From QHXW01 sp035297145 (GTDB taxonomy: Bacteria; Acidobacteriota; Terriglobia; Bryobacterales; Bryobacteraceae): a stretch of DNA of 64,000 nt. Within the stretch, counting starts at the first letter, position 1; every line of letters begins with the position of its first letter. Both the position numbers and the translations under genes were made by a program. The notes below the pieces were generated by a model that was given only the letters and a program-made list of their open reading frames with translations, had not been told where the DNA came from and did not search any database. Location: NCBI GenBank assembly GCA_035297145.1, contig DATGZN010000054.1:182734-246733 (forward strand). The letters run 5' to 3'. Shown one piece after another: positions 53,723 to 62,766 of this stretch.

Positions 53723-54418
53723 CTATCGGCCCAGCGTCCTCACGCCCTCCGGCCCACCCACCACCACCTGCGACGCCATCCCGACGAACAGCCCGTGCTC
53801 CACCACGCCGACGGTTTTATCCAGCGCGATGTCCAAGTCCGCCGACGACGCGATCAGTCCAAACGTACAGTCGAGAATGTAATGGCCGCCGTCGGTGATG
53901 TATGGTTCTCCGTCTGGCTTCATCCGCAGTTTAGGCTTCGCGCCCAAGCTCCGCAGCCTGGCCTCCGTCACCTGCCAGCCGAACGGGATCACCTCAACGG
54001 GTACGGGATCGTGCGTGCCCAGCTGATTGACTAGCTTGGTTTCATCCACGATGATGACGAACTTGGCCGTGGCGCTGGCCACGATCTTCTCGCGCAGCAG
54101 CGCTCCGCCCAGACCTTTGATCAGATTCAGCGTGCTCACTTCGACTTCGTCCGCGCCGTCAATGGTCATGTCGATCTTGGGCTGCTCTCCCAAGGTGGTC
54201 AGAGGAATGCCCAGACTGCGCGCCAACTGGGCTGTTTGCTCGGATGTCGGAATGCCGGTGATGCGCAGCCCTTGGCTCACCCGCCTGCCCATGGCATTCA
54301 CCGCCAGGGTCGCGGTGGTTCCGCTGCCCAAGCCGACAATCATGCCGTCCTTGACCTGGGCGGCGGCAGCCTCCGCGGCAGCCTCCTTAAACTGGTGCAA
54401 CGCAGTGGCGCTGTGCAT
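53723..54418 (-). CDS. rpiA: Ribose-5-phosphate isomerase A
   Basis: The 231-residue enzyme interconverts ribose 5-phosphate and ribulose 5-phosphate. Diagnostic blocks: GLGSGTTATLAVNAMG, MTIDGADEVEVSTLNLIKGLGGALLREKI, and DGGHYILDCTFG. The ATG at 54418 has AGGAG seven bases upstream and is preferred over a longer frame. It is divergent from tal-pgi, making a pentose-phosphate gene pair across a 117-base gap. Confidence 0.95.
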   Translation of the reverse strand: MHSATALHQFKEAAAEAAAAQVKDGMIVGLGSGTTATLAVNAMGRRVSQGLRITGIPTSEQTAQLARSLGIPLTTLGEQPKIDMTIDGADEVEVSTLNLIKGLGGALLREKIVASATAKFVIIVDETKLVNQLGTHDPVPVEVIPFGWQVTEARLRSLGAKPKLRMKPDGEPYITDGGHYILDCTFGLIASSADLDIALDKTVGVVEHGLFVGMASQVVVGGPEGVRTLGR

Positions 54419-54535
54419 GGCAGGCTCCTGTCTATTGTGATACTTTTCCGCCACCTCGCGTCGCATCTGCGCATCTACAAAACGAGGCCGCCGCGTTAAC
54501 CTAAGATCTGGCCCCTAACATCTAACTGAGGATGA

Positions 54536-57406
54536 ATGACTATGAGCACGAACGCCGCCATCGCAACCAATCCGATTCTGCAATTGCAGGACTTCGGCCA
54601 ATCCGTCTGGCTGGACTACATCCGTCGCAGCCTCATCACCAGTGGAGAACTCAAACGATTCATGAGTGAGGACGGGCTGCGCGGCGTCACCTCAAATCCT
54701 TCCATCTTCGAAAAGGCGATTGTTGGCAGCACCGACTATCAGGATATTCTGAACGACCCGCAGTCACGCAGTCTCGATCCGAAGGCGCTTTACGAAAAGA
54801 TCGCGATCCGTGACATTCAAGATGCCGCCGACATTCTGCGCCCAGTGTACGAAACCTCACGGCGGCGCGACGGATACGTGAGCCTGGAAGTGTCGCCGCT
54901 CCTCGCGCACGATACCCAAGGGACAGTTGAAGAAGCCCAACGCCTGTGGAAGACGGTAGCGCGCGAGAACCTGATGGTGAAGGTTCCGGGGACAGCGGAG
55001 GGCATTCCCGCAATCTCGCTCCTGATCAGCGACGGGATTAACGTAAACGTAACTTTGCTTTTCTCGCAGCAGACTTACGAGCAGGCCGCCGAAGCCTACC
55101 TGGTGGGACTGGAGGAGTGGGTGTCGCGCGGCGGCGATGCCGGACGGATTGCCAGCGTAGCCAGCTTTTTCGTGAGCCGCATCGATACGGCGATCGACGG
55201 CCTGGCGACGGCAAAGCTCAAAACCTCTTCGAGCCCCGCGGAACAGGCGATGCTGCGCAGCCTGCTCGGAAAGGTTGCCATTGCCAATGCCAAGCTGGCA
55301 TACAAGAAGTACGGAACGATATTCTCCTGCGAGCGCTGGCAGAGGCTCGCCGCCAAGGGCGCACAGTCGCAGCGTTTGTTGTGGGCCAGTACCAGCTCGA
55401 AGAACCCCAACTATCGCGACGTCATCTATGTTGAGGAACTCATCGGTCAGGATACGGTCAACACCATCCCGCCCGCGACCTTCAATGCCTTCCGCGATCA
55501 CGGCAAGCCGCGCGCCAGCCTGACCGAGAACGTCGAAGCGGCCGCAGGCATCATGAAGACGCTGGCGAACGCCGGCATATCCATGAAGGAGGTCACCGAC
55601 AAGCTGGTCGCCGATGGCGTCCAGCAGTTTGCGGATGCTTTCGCGTTGCTGTTGAAAGCGACTGGGGAGCACTCTGAGAAGCGTGCGAAGATTGACCGGC
55701 AGACCTTCCGGTTGCCGAAAGATCTCGACGCCGCAGTGAAGGACGCGATCGAGGACTGGCAAAAAGGCGACAAGGTGCGCCGCCTATGGCGCCACGACGC
55801 AACGCTCTGGACCGGCAAAGACGAAGCGAAATGGCTCGGCTGGCTCGACATCGTGGACGACCAGTTGTCCCACATCGAGCACTTGAAAAACATGGCGCAA
55901 GAAGTGAAGTCTGCCGGATTTCAGCATGCCCTGCTGCTGGGCATGGGCGGATCAAGCCTCTGCCCTGAAGTGATGCGGATGACGTTCGGGAAGATCGCCG
56001 GCTATCCCGAACTGCATGTTCTCGATTCCACCGATCCCGCGCAGATCCGCGCGATCGAAAAGAAAATCGATCTGGCGAATACGATTTTCATTGTGTCCAG
56101 CAAGTCCGGCAGCACCCTCGAACCGAACATCTACAAGCAATACTTTTTTGAGCGCGTGAAGCAGAAGCTCGGAGAGAAGAAGGCCGGTGAGCGCTTCATT
56201 GCGATCACCGATCCCGGCTCGAAAATGCAGCAGGTGGCCGAGAGCGACGGTTTCCGCCACATCTTCTACGGCCTGCCCAGCATTGGCGGGCGCTACTCGG
56301 CTCTCTCGAACTTCGGCATGGTGCCGGCGGCTGTGATGGGCGTCGATGTGGCGCAATTTCTAAACGCGACGCAGGAAATGGCGCACGCTTGCGGGCCAAC
56401 GGTTGCGGCCGTGGACAATCCTGGCGTTGTGTTAGGCGCGATTCTCGGAACGTTGGGAAATCGCGGCCACGACAAAGTCACGATCATCGCATCGCCTGGC
56501 ATTTTCGATCTGGGAGCGTGGCTCGAGCAGTTGATTGCGGAATCCACTGGCAAGATTGGCAAGGGACTCGTTCCCGTGGATCGCGAGTCGTTGGGCGCGC
56601 CCGAGGTATACGGAAAAGATCGCGTGTTCGCATATCTGCGGCTCGAGTCGGGAGCCGATGCCGCGCAGGATAAAGCTGTCGATGCGCTGGAGCGCGCTGG
56701 CCAGCCGGTGGTGCGCATTGCCGTGGAGCAAGCGTACAACCTGGGCGAAGAATTCCTCCGCTGGGAGATCGCGACCGCGGTGGCGGGCTCGATCCTCGGC
56801 ATCAACCCGTTCGATCAGCCGGATGTGGAGGCCAGCAAGATAGTTACGCGAGCGTTGACGTCGGAATATGAGAAGAGCGGCAAATTGCCCGATGAGGCGC
56901 CGTTGTTTGAAGGTTCCGGGTTCAAGCTTTTCGCCGATGCAAAAAATACTGAAGCCTTAAACGAGAGTGCCGGCAAGTCACTGGAGGGCTACCTGAAAGC
57001 CCACCTGAGCCGACTGGGTGCGGGCGACTATTTTGCCGTGCTGGCGTACATCGAAATGAATGATGCGCACGAGAATTCGCTCCAAGGTTTCCGGCACGCA
57101 GTGCGTGATACGAAACGCGTGGCGACCTGCCTCGGATTCGGGCCACGCTTTCTGCACTCAACAGGCCAGGCGTACAAGGGCGGTCCGAACAGCGGCGTGT
57201 TCCTGCAAATCACTTGTGATGATGCCGCCGATCTCCCGGTGCCGGGACAAAAATATACCTTCGGCGTGGTGAAAGCGGCGCAAGCGCGCGGTGATTTCCA
57301 GGTTCTGGCGGAGCGTGGCAGGCGTGCGCTACGCGTGCATTTGACGGGCGATGTCGAGGCAGGCTTACAACGGCTCGGTGCCGCCATTCAGCAGGCTTTG
57401 CGCTAA
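54536..57406 (+). CDS. Transaldolase–glucose-6-phosphate isomerase fusion
   Basis: The 956-residue fusion has an N-terminal transaldolase (~1–370: GVTSNPSIFEKAI and the Schiff-base Lys ~149 in NLMVKVPGT) and a C-terminal phosphoglucose isomerase (~390–956: GMGGSSLCPEVM, SKSGSTLEPNIYKQYFF). Single-chain Tal-Pgi proteins are known in several phyla and couple the pentose-phosphate pathway to hexose pools. Two adjacent ATGs (54536, 54542) are possible starts; GAGGA is better spaced for the second. The last four bases overlap the convergent DUF4342 gene. Confidence 0.93.
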   Translation: MTMSTNAAIATNPILQLQDFGQSVWLDYIRRSLITSGELKRFMSEDGLRGVTSNPSIFEKAIVGSTDYQDILNDPQSRSLDPKALYEKIAIRDIQDAADILRPVYETSRRRDGYVSLEVSPLLAHDTQGTVEEAQRLWKTVARENLMVKVPGTAEGIPAISLLISDGINVNVTLLFSQQTYEQAAEAYLVGLEEWVSRGGDAGRIASVASFFVSRIDTAIDGLATAKLKTSSSPAEQAMLRSLLGKVAIANAKLAYKKYGTIFSCERWQRLAAKGAQSQRLLWASTSSKNPNYRDVIYVEELIGQDTVNTIPPATFNAFRDHGKPRASLTENVEAAAGIMKTLANAGISMKEVTDKLVADGVQQFADAFALLLKATGEHSEKRAKIDRQTFRLPKDLDAAVKDAIEDWQKGDKVRRLWRHDATLWTGKDEAKWLGWLDIVDDQLSHIEHLKNMAQEVKSAGFQHALLLGMGGSSLCPEVMRMTFGKIAGYPELHVLDSTDPAQIRAIEKKIDLANTIFIVSSKSGSTLEPNIYKQYFFERVKQKLGEKKAGERFIAITDPGSKMQQVAESDGFRHIFYGLPSIGGRYSALSNFGMVPAAVMGVDVAQFLNATQEMAHACGPTVAAVDNPGVVLGAILGTLGNRGHDKVTIIASPGIFDLGAWLEQLIAESTGKIGKGLVPVDRESLGAPEVYGKDRVFAYLRLESGADAAQDKAVDALERAGQPVVRIAVEQAYNLGEEFLRWEIATAVAGSILGINPFDQPDVEASKIVTRALTSEYEKSGKLPDEAPLFEGSGFKLFADAKNTEALNESAGKSLEGYLKAHLSRLGAGDYFAVLAYIEMNDAHENSLQGFRHAVRDTKRVATCLGFGPRFLHSTGQAYKGGPNSGVFLQITCDDAADLPVPGQKYTFGVVKAAQARGDFQVLAERGRRALRVHLTGDVEAGLQRLGAAIQQALR

Positions 57407-57678
57407 CCCTGTTTCGGTTCTTGTTCCGAAGGCGGTTTCCGCTCGATCACGATTTTGAACTTCGCTGCCAGCGCCGAAAGCGCACCCACCGCGGCCAGCA
57501 CCGGCGCGAAGATCGCACCCACAGTGGCGATGGTGACCGGAATCTCGACAAACGTATTCCCCTTCTCATCCTTGATGATGATGCGGTTCACATTGCCTTC
57601 GTGGACCAGAGTTTTCACCCTGTCCACAAGGTCGCGGCCAAGGACTTGAACCTCTTCGACGAAATGATCGATGCTCAC
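57403..57678 (-). CDS. DUF4342 small protein
   Basis: The 91-residue protein starts MSIDHFVEEVQVLGRDLVDRV and contains VNRIIIKDEKGNTFVEIPVTIATVG, then a hydrophobic segment (AIFAPVLAAVGALSALAA), characteristic of DUF4342. The hydrophobic part suggests membrane attachment. The function of the family is unknown. It converges with tal-pgi (4-base overlap) and is divergent from the nuclease-like gene across 37 bases. Confidence 0.8.
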   Translation of the reverse strand: MSIDHFVEEVQVLGRDLVDRVKTLVHEGNVNRIIIKDEKGNTFVEIPVTIATVGAIFAPVLAAVGALSALAAKFKIVIERKPPSEQEPKQG

Positions 57679-57715
57679 GGAAGCCTCCAGGGATACAATT
57701 GAAGTCTAACAAGAC

Positions 57716-58465
57716 TTGCCGACTACAAGATTCCTGTTCTGGAACGTCAATCGAAAATCACTGGGCGAAGTGATTGCGGATTTGGCGGAAGAGCACCGCA
57801 TAGACGTAATCATCCTCGCGGAATCGGAGATCGATCCTAATCGTCTCCTGCGAACACTGAACCAGGATCCTGTGGCCGGATTTCATCTGACCGCCGGCAA
57901 TTGCAGGAAAGTCATAATTTTCACCCGGCTTTCCCGTGATTTTCTACGGCCAACATTTGAGACCGATTGGATTTCGATTCGTCGGCTCTCGCTGCCCGCC
58001 CGTGCTCAGGTCGTACTCGTGGCTGTGCACCTACCCAGCAAGCTGTATATGACGGAAGACGATCAGCTCCTCGAGTGTACGGTACTGTGCAGGCAGATTG
58101 CGGAGCAGGAGGCGTTGGCGGGGCACCGGCGTACAATCGTTGTAGGTGATTTGAACATGAACCCGTTCGAACCGGGATTGGTTGGGGCTGTGGGGCTGCA
58201 CTCGGTGATGTCGCGACAAGTGGCCGCTCGTGGTTCTCGCACGGTTAAGGGAAATGAGTACCAGTTCTTCTACAACCCGATGTGGAGCCACCTTGGAGAT
58301 GGAAGCGGAGACACTGCCGGTTCATACTTCTACGACAGCACACAGCACGTAAATTACTATTGGAATGTTTTTGACCAGCTCCTGCTCCGGCCGGAACTGG
58401 CCGAGCGATTCGATCCGAGCCGGCTCCGCGCGACGAGCTGGTCGGCATTCGGCCCCCATGCCTGA
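57716..58465 (+). CDS. Endonuclease/exonuclease/phosphatase-fold protein, C-terminally truncated
   Basis: The 249-residue frame (TTG start, no clear ribosome-binding site) has the EEP active-site series: FLFWNVNRKSL, IILAESEID with the metal Glu, VAVHLPSKL and VVGDLNMNPFE. Homologues continue after the FDQLLLRPEL region to an SDHLP motif holding the final catalytic Asp-His. Here the frame ends about 25 residues later without it, nine bases into the start of the tail-sheath gene. It therefore appears to lack its last ~40 residues and may be inactive. Confidence 0.6.
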   Translation: MPTTRFLFWNVNRKSLGEVIADLAEEHRIDVIILAESEIDPNRLLRTLNQDPVAGFHLTAGNCRKVIIFTRLSRDFLRPTFETDWISIRRLSLPARAQVVLVAVHLPSKLYMTEDDQLLECTVLCRQIAEQEALAGHRRTIVVGDLNMNPFEPGLVGAVGLHSVMSRQVAARGSRTVKGNEYQFFYNPMWSHLGDGSGDTAGSYFYDSTQHVNYYWNVFDQLLLRPELAERFDPSRLRATSWSAFGPHA

Positions 58466-58994
58466 ATCTCTCTACCCCGGCATTTATCTCGACGAGTTGC
58501 CGGGCGTGTTTCATCCCATCCCGGGCTTATCCCCCAGCACGGCGGGTTTTGGCGGTTTGACGGACAGCCTGAATCTCTCGCTGGGCCGTTATGCCAACCG
58601 GTTGCGCGTCGCTCCCACTCAAGGGAACGTGATCTGGGGTGCGCGCACATCCAGCCGGGATACGGACTGGCAATACGTCAACGTCCGGCGCTACATGACC
58701 TTCATCGAGCAGTCGCTGGCTCAAGGAGTGCAATGGGCGGTGTTTGAGAACAACGGACCCGCGCTATGGTCCCGCGTGAGCCAATCCGTCGACAGCTTCC
58801 TCACCGGGCAGTGGCTGCAAGGCTCCCTGCAGGGCAAGAAGAAGGACGAGGCTTTCTTCGTCGCCTGCGGCACCACCACGATGACGCAAAACGATATCGA
58901 CAACGGACGCCTGGTGGTCGTTGTGGGCATTGCTCCCGTTTACCCGGCGGAATTCGTGGTCTTTCAGATTGGCATCTGGACGAAGAAGAAGTAG
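58458..58994 (+). CDS. Contractile tail sheath protein with a large internal deletion
   Basis: The 178-residue frame begins MPESLYPGIYLDELPGVFH and continues IPGLSPSTAGFGG, the classic N-terminus of tail sheath proteins from phages and contractile injection systems. By residue ~50 it is already in the C-terminal part: VIWGARTSSRDTDWQYVNVRRYMTF, QWAVFENNGPALWSRV, TMTQNDIDNGRLVV, APVYPAEFVVFQI. Normal sheaths are ~400–700 residues, so the central domains are absent. The reading frame is preserved. No other tail genes are nearby. It may be a decayed remnant or a minimal sheath-like protein. Confidence 0.65.
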   Translation: MPESLYPGIYLDELPGVFHPIPGLSPSTAGFGGLTDSLNLSLGRYANRLRVAPTQGNVIWGARTSSRDTDWQYVNVRRYMTFIEQSLAQGVQWAVFENNGPALWSRVSQSVDSFLTGQWLQGSLQGKKKDEAFFVACGTTTMTQNDIDNGRLVVVVGIAPVYPAEFVVFQIGIWTKKK

Positions 58995-59024
58995 CCGTCC
59001 GCTTCGTGCTACCGTGATTCTTAG

Positions 59025-59372
59025 ATGGCGCGTCTGATCGCTCTGTTGCTTGTGTTCTGCACCGCTGGCGTGATTGTTGCGGATGCGCAATGCGGCGTCG
59101 CTTGCACGGCGACCCAATGCAATGCCCCCAGTAACGGGACGAGCTGCCATCATCACCAGCGACCCTCACAGCAGCAGTGCCTGCATCAGCACAGCTTGAC
59201 TCAAACGTGGATGCGCACCGCCTCGTGGACCGCCATCCAGCTACAGGCCACAAGCCTCGCCGCGTCGGCGTTTCTGGTCCCAGTTCCCGATCGCACAAGC
59301 CACGTACCAATCTTTAACATCGCAGGCGAACAGCCACCCGGGCTGCTGCCGGCGACAGCTCTTCGCATCTAA
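59025..59372 (+). CDS. Small secreted Cys/His-rich protein
   Basis: The 115-residue product has a signal peptide (MARLIALLLVFCTAGVIVADA) followed by a cluster of Cys and His: QCGVACTATQCN, SCHHHQ and QCLHQH. This suggests metal or redox binding in the periplasm. The second half has no distinctive motif. It lies 31 bases upstream of an outer-membrane-like protein with Met/His-rich ends, so the pair may handle copper or a similar metal. This is an inference, as no family is recognised. Confidence 0.5.
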   Translation: MARLIALLLVFCTAGVIVADAQCGVACTATQCNAPSNGTSCHHHQRPSQQQCLHQHSLTQTWMRTASWTAIQLQATSLAASAFLVPVPDRTSHVPIFNIAGEQPPGLLPATALRI

Positions 59373-59403
59373 TAACCAAACGAATTTTCTGTTCCGGTTG
59401 CTA

Positions 59404-60732
59404 ATGACAACAGAGGTCTGTGTGAGAGCTATCGTCATTTCTTTATTGCTGAATTCCGTTTGCTTTGCGCAGGAGCTGCCGCAGGATCACCAGCACATGG
59501 CCGGTATGGACATGGATATGGGGAACAGCGCATCGCTACCCGAAGATCACGCCGCTTCCGGCACGAGCGTCAACCCGCGTTCGTCTCCCATGGGCATGAT
59601 CCACAAGCGCCTCGGCGATTGGAATTTCATGTTCCATGGAGTCGCATTCATCACGGATGTGCAGCAGTCTGGCGCGCGCGGCGCCGACAAATTCTTCTCG
59701 CCGAATTGGTTCATGGGAACCGCGGAGTATCCTGTGGCCGGCGGCAGCATACAGTTCGACACCATGCTCAGTCTTGACCCGGCCACCATCACGAACCGCA
59801 GTTACCCGCTGCTGTTTCAGACCGGAGAAACGGCGTACGGCAGGGCGCTCGTGGACGCACAGCACCCGCACAATTTCGTCATGGAGCTGAGCGCGCGCTA
59901 CGCACACCCGCTGGACGAATCCACCAATCTGGTTCTTTATTTTGCTCCCGTCGGCGATCCGGCACTTGGTCCGGTGGCATTTCCGCATCGTGTGTCGGCA
60001 GCCGAGTTGCCTCAGGCCACACTCTCACACCATTTGCAAGACTCGTCGCACATTTCCTGTGACGTCGTGACCGCGGCCATCGTCCGCCGGAGTTTTCGAA
60101 TTGAAGCCAGCGGCTTTCACGGGGCCGAGCCCGGCGAGAACCGCTGGACCATCGGCTATGGAGCCATTGACTCCTGGGCCACGCGTCTGAGTTGGACGCC
60201 GAGTGATAACTGGGTCGCGCAAGTTTCCGCCGGCCGTTTGAGTCATCCGGAAGCCGCTGAGCCGGGTGATGTCGTGCGATCCACTGCGTCGGTGACTTAC
60301 AACCGCCCTCTCACCGGAGGCAACTGGGCTAGCAGTCTGATCTGGGGACGCAATCACAAAACATTTGATCCGCACAATCTGAACTCATACCTTGCCGAGT
60401 CCGTATATCAGTTCCGCCGCAAGAACTACGTCACCGGCCGATTCGAGCTGGTGGACAAGGACGAGCTGTTCGACGATCAACCCACGTTGCGCAAGCATCT
60501 GGACGAGACCGTAGGATCGGCGTTTCGCATCGCGGCTTACACCCTCGGCTACACGCGCGACGTGGACATCGTTTCCTGGCTGGACACTGGCCTCGGCGCG
60601 AACTTGAGCTTCTATGGAGTGCCCACGGCGATCCAGCCATACTACGGAGCGCATCCAGTAGGAGTCTTCTTTTTCCTTCGCGCACGACTCAAAGGCAGCG
60701 TCCCCATGATGCACATGCACCACGGGAGCTGA
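59404..60732 (+). CDS. Outer-membrane beta-barrel-like protein with Met/His-rich termini
   Basis: The 442-residue protein has a signal peptide ending VCFAQ. The mature N-terminus reads DHQHMAGMDMDMGN, and the C-terminus ends MMHMHHGS, both candidate metal-binding tails. Between them are alternating aromatic/polar strands (for example YQFRRKNYVTGRFELVDKD, FRIAAYTLGYTRDVDI, VGVFFFLRARLKG) typical of a barrel. Start options are 59404 (ATG) and a GTG at 59422 with AGAGG close by. It follows the Cys/His-rich gene in the same direction; metal (copper) tolerance or uptake is inferred. Confidence 0.6.
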   Translation: MTTEVCVRAIVISLLLNSVCFAQELPQDHQHMAGMDMDMGNSASLPEDHAASGTSVNPRSSPMGMIHKRLGDWNFMFHGVAFITDVQQSGARGADKFFSPNWFMGTAEYPVAGGSIQFDTMLSLDPATITNRSYPLLFQTGETAYGRALVDAQHPHNFVMELSARYAHPLDESTNLVLYFAPVGDPALGPVAFPHRVSAAELPQATLSHHLQDSSHISCDVVTAAIVRRSFRIEASGFHGAEPGENRWTIGYGAIDSWATRLSWTPSDNWVAQVSAGRLSHPEAAEPGDVVRSTASVTYNRPLTGGNWASSLIWGRNHKTFDPHNLNSYLAESVYQFRRKNYVTGRFELVDKDELFDDQPTLRKHLDETVGSAFRIAAYTLGYTRDVDIVSWLDTGLGANLSFYGVPTAIQPYYGAHPVGVFFFLRARLKGSVPMMHMHHGS

Positions 60733-62262
60733 CTATTTGATAAGTCCGTATTCCCTCAACACGGCATCCACATCCGGCCTTCCAGTTGGTATATCGACTG
60801 CCGGAATCGTCGTGCCCGCCCCAATCAGCACTCGTGCCACTTCCGCATAGTCGCCGCCGTCCTCGCAACAGTTCTGCGCGCCGTGCCCGAACCAGCCTGG
60901 TGGCGTGCCGTGAAACTCACCATCCTCCGCAGTCAATGAAGCGCCATGGTCGAGCAGCAGCTTTGCCAAGTCGGCATATCCTTTCCAGCAGGCCCAGTGC
61001 AATGCCGTGGCCCCGTTTTCTGCGCGTGCATCAACCGGCATCCCGGCCGCGAGAAGCGCCCGGACGGCCCCTGTTCGGTGACTCATCGCCAGGTCCGTCA
61101 AAAGACGCTCGCTTTCTGGAAATGCAGCGATCACCGGAGCTTCGCGCAACAAGCGCTCGAGTTCCCCGGCTTCAGCACTCTCGCACGCACCGATGAATCG
61201 ATCTAGCGGAGACAGTTCCGTGTTCGCTCCTCGCGATTCCAGCAACTTCGCCACGGCGGTCTGCCCGCTCTGCACTGCCAGGGCGTACGGAGTCCGGCCG
61301 TCTTTGCGCTGCGCATCCAATGCCGCTCCCGCGTCTAACAGCGCCTCGATCACGGCGGCACTCCGCCCGCGCCAGATCGCCCAATGCAGCGCCGTCTCGC
61401 CGCGCTCGTTCACTTCGTTCGGATCCGCGCCGGCGGCGAGCAGAAGCTGCAGGCCCTCGCGATCCTCACGATCCAACATGTGCTTGACTACGTTCGCGCC
61501 CTTCAGTGACGCGCCATGTTTGAGCAGAAGCTTTACACATGCCAGATCCGCATGCTCGGTGGAATGATAGAGCGACTCTCCGTCGTTCGGATTCGCGCCA
61601 GCCTCCAATAGCGCCAGCCCCAGTGCCGGATTGTTGTTGAATCCCGTGGCACCGTAAAGACAGGAAAGCGGATTGTCCGGCCACTCTTCGGGGTTGTAGG
61701 AAGCATTGGGACCAGCCCCGGCGCGTAACAGCGCCAGTGCGGTGGTGACGAGACCAGCGGCACGGCTCGACCCGCCGCCGGCAAACCGCGAAAAGCAGAT
61801 GTAGAGCAGCGGCTCCCACTCGTGCGGGCCGCCCTTCGTACGCACCAGCTCCGGAGTTTCCCGAAGCGCCTGTTCCACCCGCTCCGCGTCGCCGAGCACA
61901 AGGGCCGGATAGAAGCCAGACTCGGCGAGTTCGGGATGATCCGTCAGCATCGTCTCGGCCCGCCGCGAGTCAGACAGCGCGGCATCCATGAACGCTGTCA
62001 CCAGACTCTGAAAATCCAGGGTGGATTGAATTAGGAACGCTTTAAATCGCGGCCAACTGGCGAATCCCTGCTCGCGCGCGATCGCCAGGTGCGCATCGTG
62101 CAGGGCCACCCCGGCAAAACTTTTCTGGTGAAACCGCGTTATATGACGGGTCAGCCGCTCGGCTGCGTCACGGTCTCCAGATTTCACGGCTTTGAGCAGA
62201 CTCTTCGCTTGCTTCCGGTAATATTCAAGATTGAGGCGAGTCGCCTCGGAATGGGTCGGCAT
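60733..62262 (-). CDS. Ankyrin-repeat protein
   Basis: The 509-residue protein starts at the ATG at 62262 behind an excellent AAAGGAGGTC site. After an N-terminal helical part (LNLEYYRKQAKSLLKAVKSGD) it contains many ankyrin repeats, such as ETALHWAIWRGRSAAVIEAL, RTPYALAVQSGQTAVAKLL and ATALHWACWKGYADLAKLLL. No signal peptide or enzymatic domain is present. It is presumably a cytoplasmic interaction scaffold. Its stop adjoins that of the convergent barrel gene. Confidence 0.85.
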   Translation of the reverse strand: MPTHSEATRLNLEYYRKQAKSLLKAVKSGDRDAAERLTRHITRFHQKSFAGVALHDAHLAIAREQGFASWPRFKAFLIQSTLDFQSLVTAFMDAALSDSRRAETMLTDHPELAESGFYPALVLGDAERVEQALRETPELVRTKGGPHEWEPLLYICFSRFAGGGSSRAAGLVTTALALLRAGAGPNASYNPEEWPDNPLSCLYGATGFNNNPALGLALLEAGANPNDGESLYHSTEHADLACVKLLLKHGASLKGANVVKHMLDREDREGLQLLLAAGADPNEVNERGETALHWAIWRGRSAAVIEALLDAGAALDAQRKDGRTPYALAVQSGQTAVAKLLESRGANTELSPLDRFIGACESAEAGELERLLREAPVIAAFPESERLLTDLAMSHRTGAVRALLAAGMPVDARAENGATALHWACWKGYADLAKLLLDHGASLTAEDGEFHGTPPGWFGHGAQNCCEDGGDYAEVARVLIGAGTTIPAVDIPTGRPDVDAVLREYGLIK

Positions 62263-62591
62263 ACGACCTCCTTTCAAGTTGCGCCCATCGTCCGCAAAAC
62301 GGGCCGAAAGAAGGTTCGTGAAATCAGAAGAAATCGGAAGGTGGGAAAATCCCTGCCCGCGGACCGGCAGCGCCCTTGCGCGCTTCCGGCATTATATCGA
62401 ATGTCACCGCCCCTCGCCGTCACGTCTGCGTGACGCGACAAGGAGGATGGCCTACCTGTTCACTCTTGTGTTCGCGAGTTTTGCTTCGCCTTGCGGTCCT
62501 GACGGTCGCACCCTGACTGCGCTTGTCCCCTCGGCTGACACAAACAGTTAAGACACACCTCGCCGTTCGATGAAAATTCCTCGACCAGCAA
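62263..62591. other. Gene-free region upstream of the ankyrin gene
   Basis: About 330 bases between the ankyrin gene start and the structured RNA candidate. The first part probably contains the ankyrin gene promoter. Short frames are present on both strands, but none has a ribosome-binding site or recognisable product. Confidence 0.4.
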
Positions 62592-62766
62592 ACCGACTGT
62601 AGCGCATACTCGGTACCGGTTGGCGAAGCGGAGGCGGGCCATGCTGGAGAGCAACCCGCCAAGGAATAGCCAGCCGGAAACTCATCCAGACGATGAGCGG
62701 GGGTGTTGGCCGCAAAGCTAGCGCCCCCATCGGATGGAAAGATTTCCTGATGCCTGAGAAAACTCA
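62592..62766 (+). ncRNA. Candidate structured non-coding RNA, possibly HEARO/omega-RNA-like
   Basis: Nested stems appear on the plus strand. ACCGA/TCGGT is at 62592–62596/62610–62614. A 9-base stem pairs 62616–62624 with 62669–62677 and encloses GGCGGG/CCCGCC (62633–62638/62655–62660), itself capped by TGCT/AGCA. CTCATC/GATGAG is at 62681–62686/62692–62697. A 12-base stem pairs 62699–62710 with 62717–62728, with GGAA/TTCC and TGAG/CTCA near the end. Four G·U pairs work only in plus-strand RNA, giving the strand. No convincing gene overlaps it. The resemblance to HEARO (IscB guide) RNA is my recollection of the sequence style, not a search result. Confidence 0.45.
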
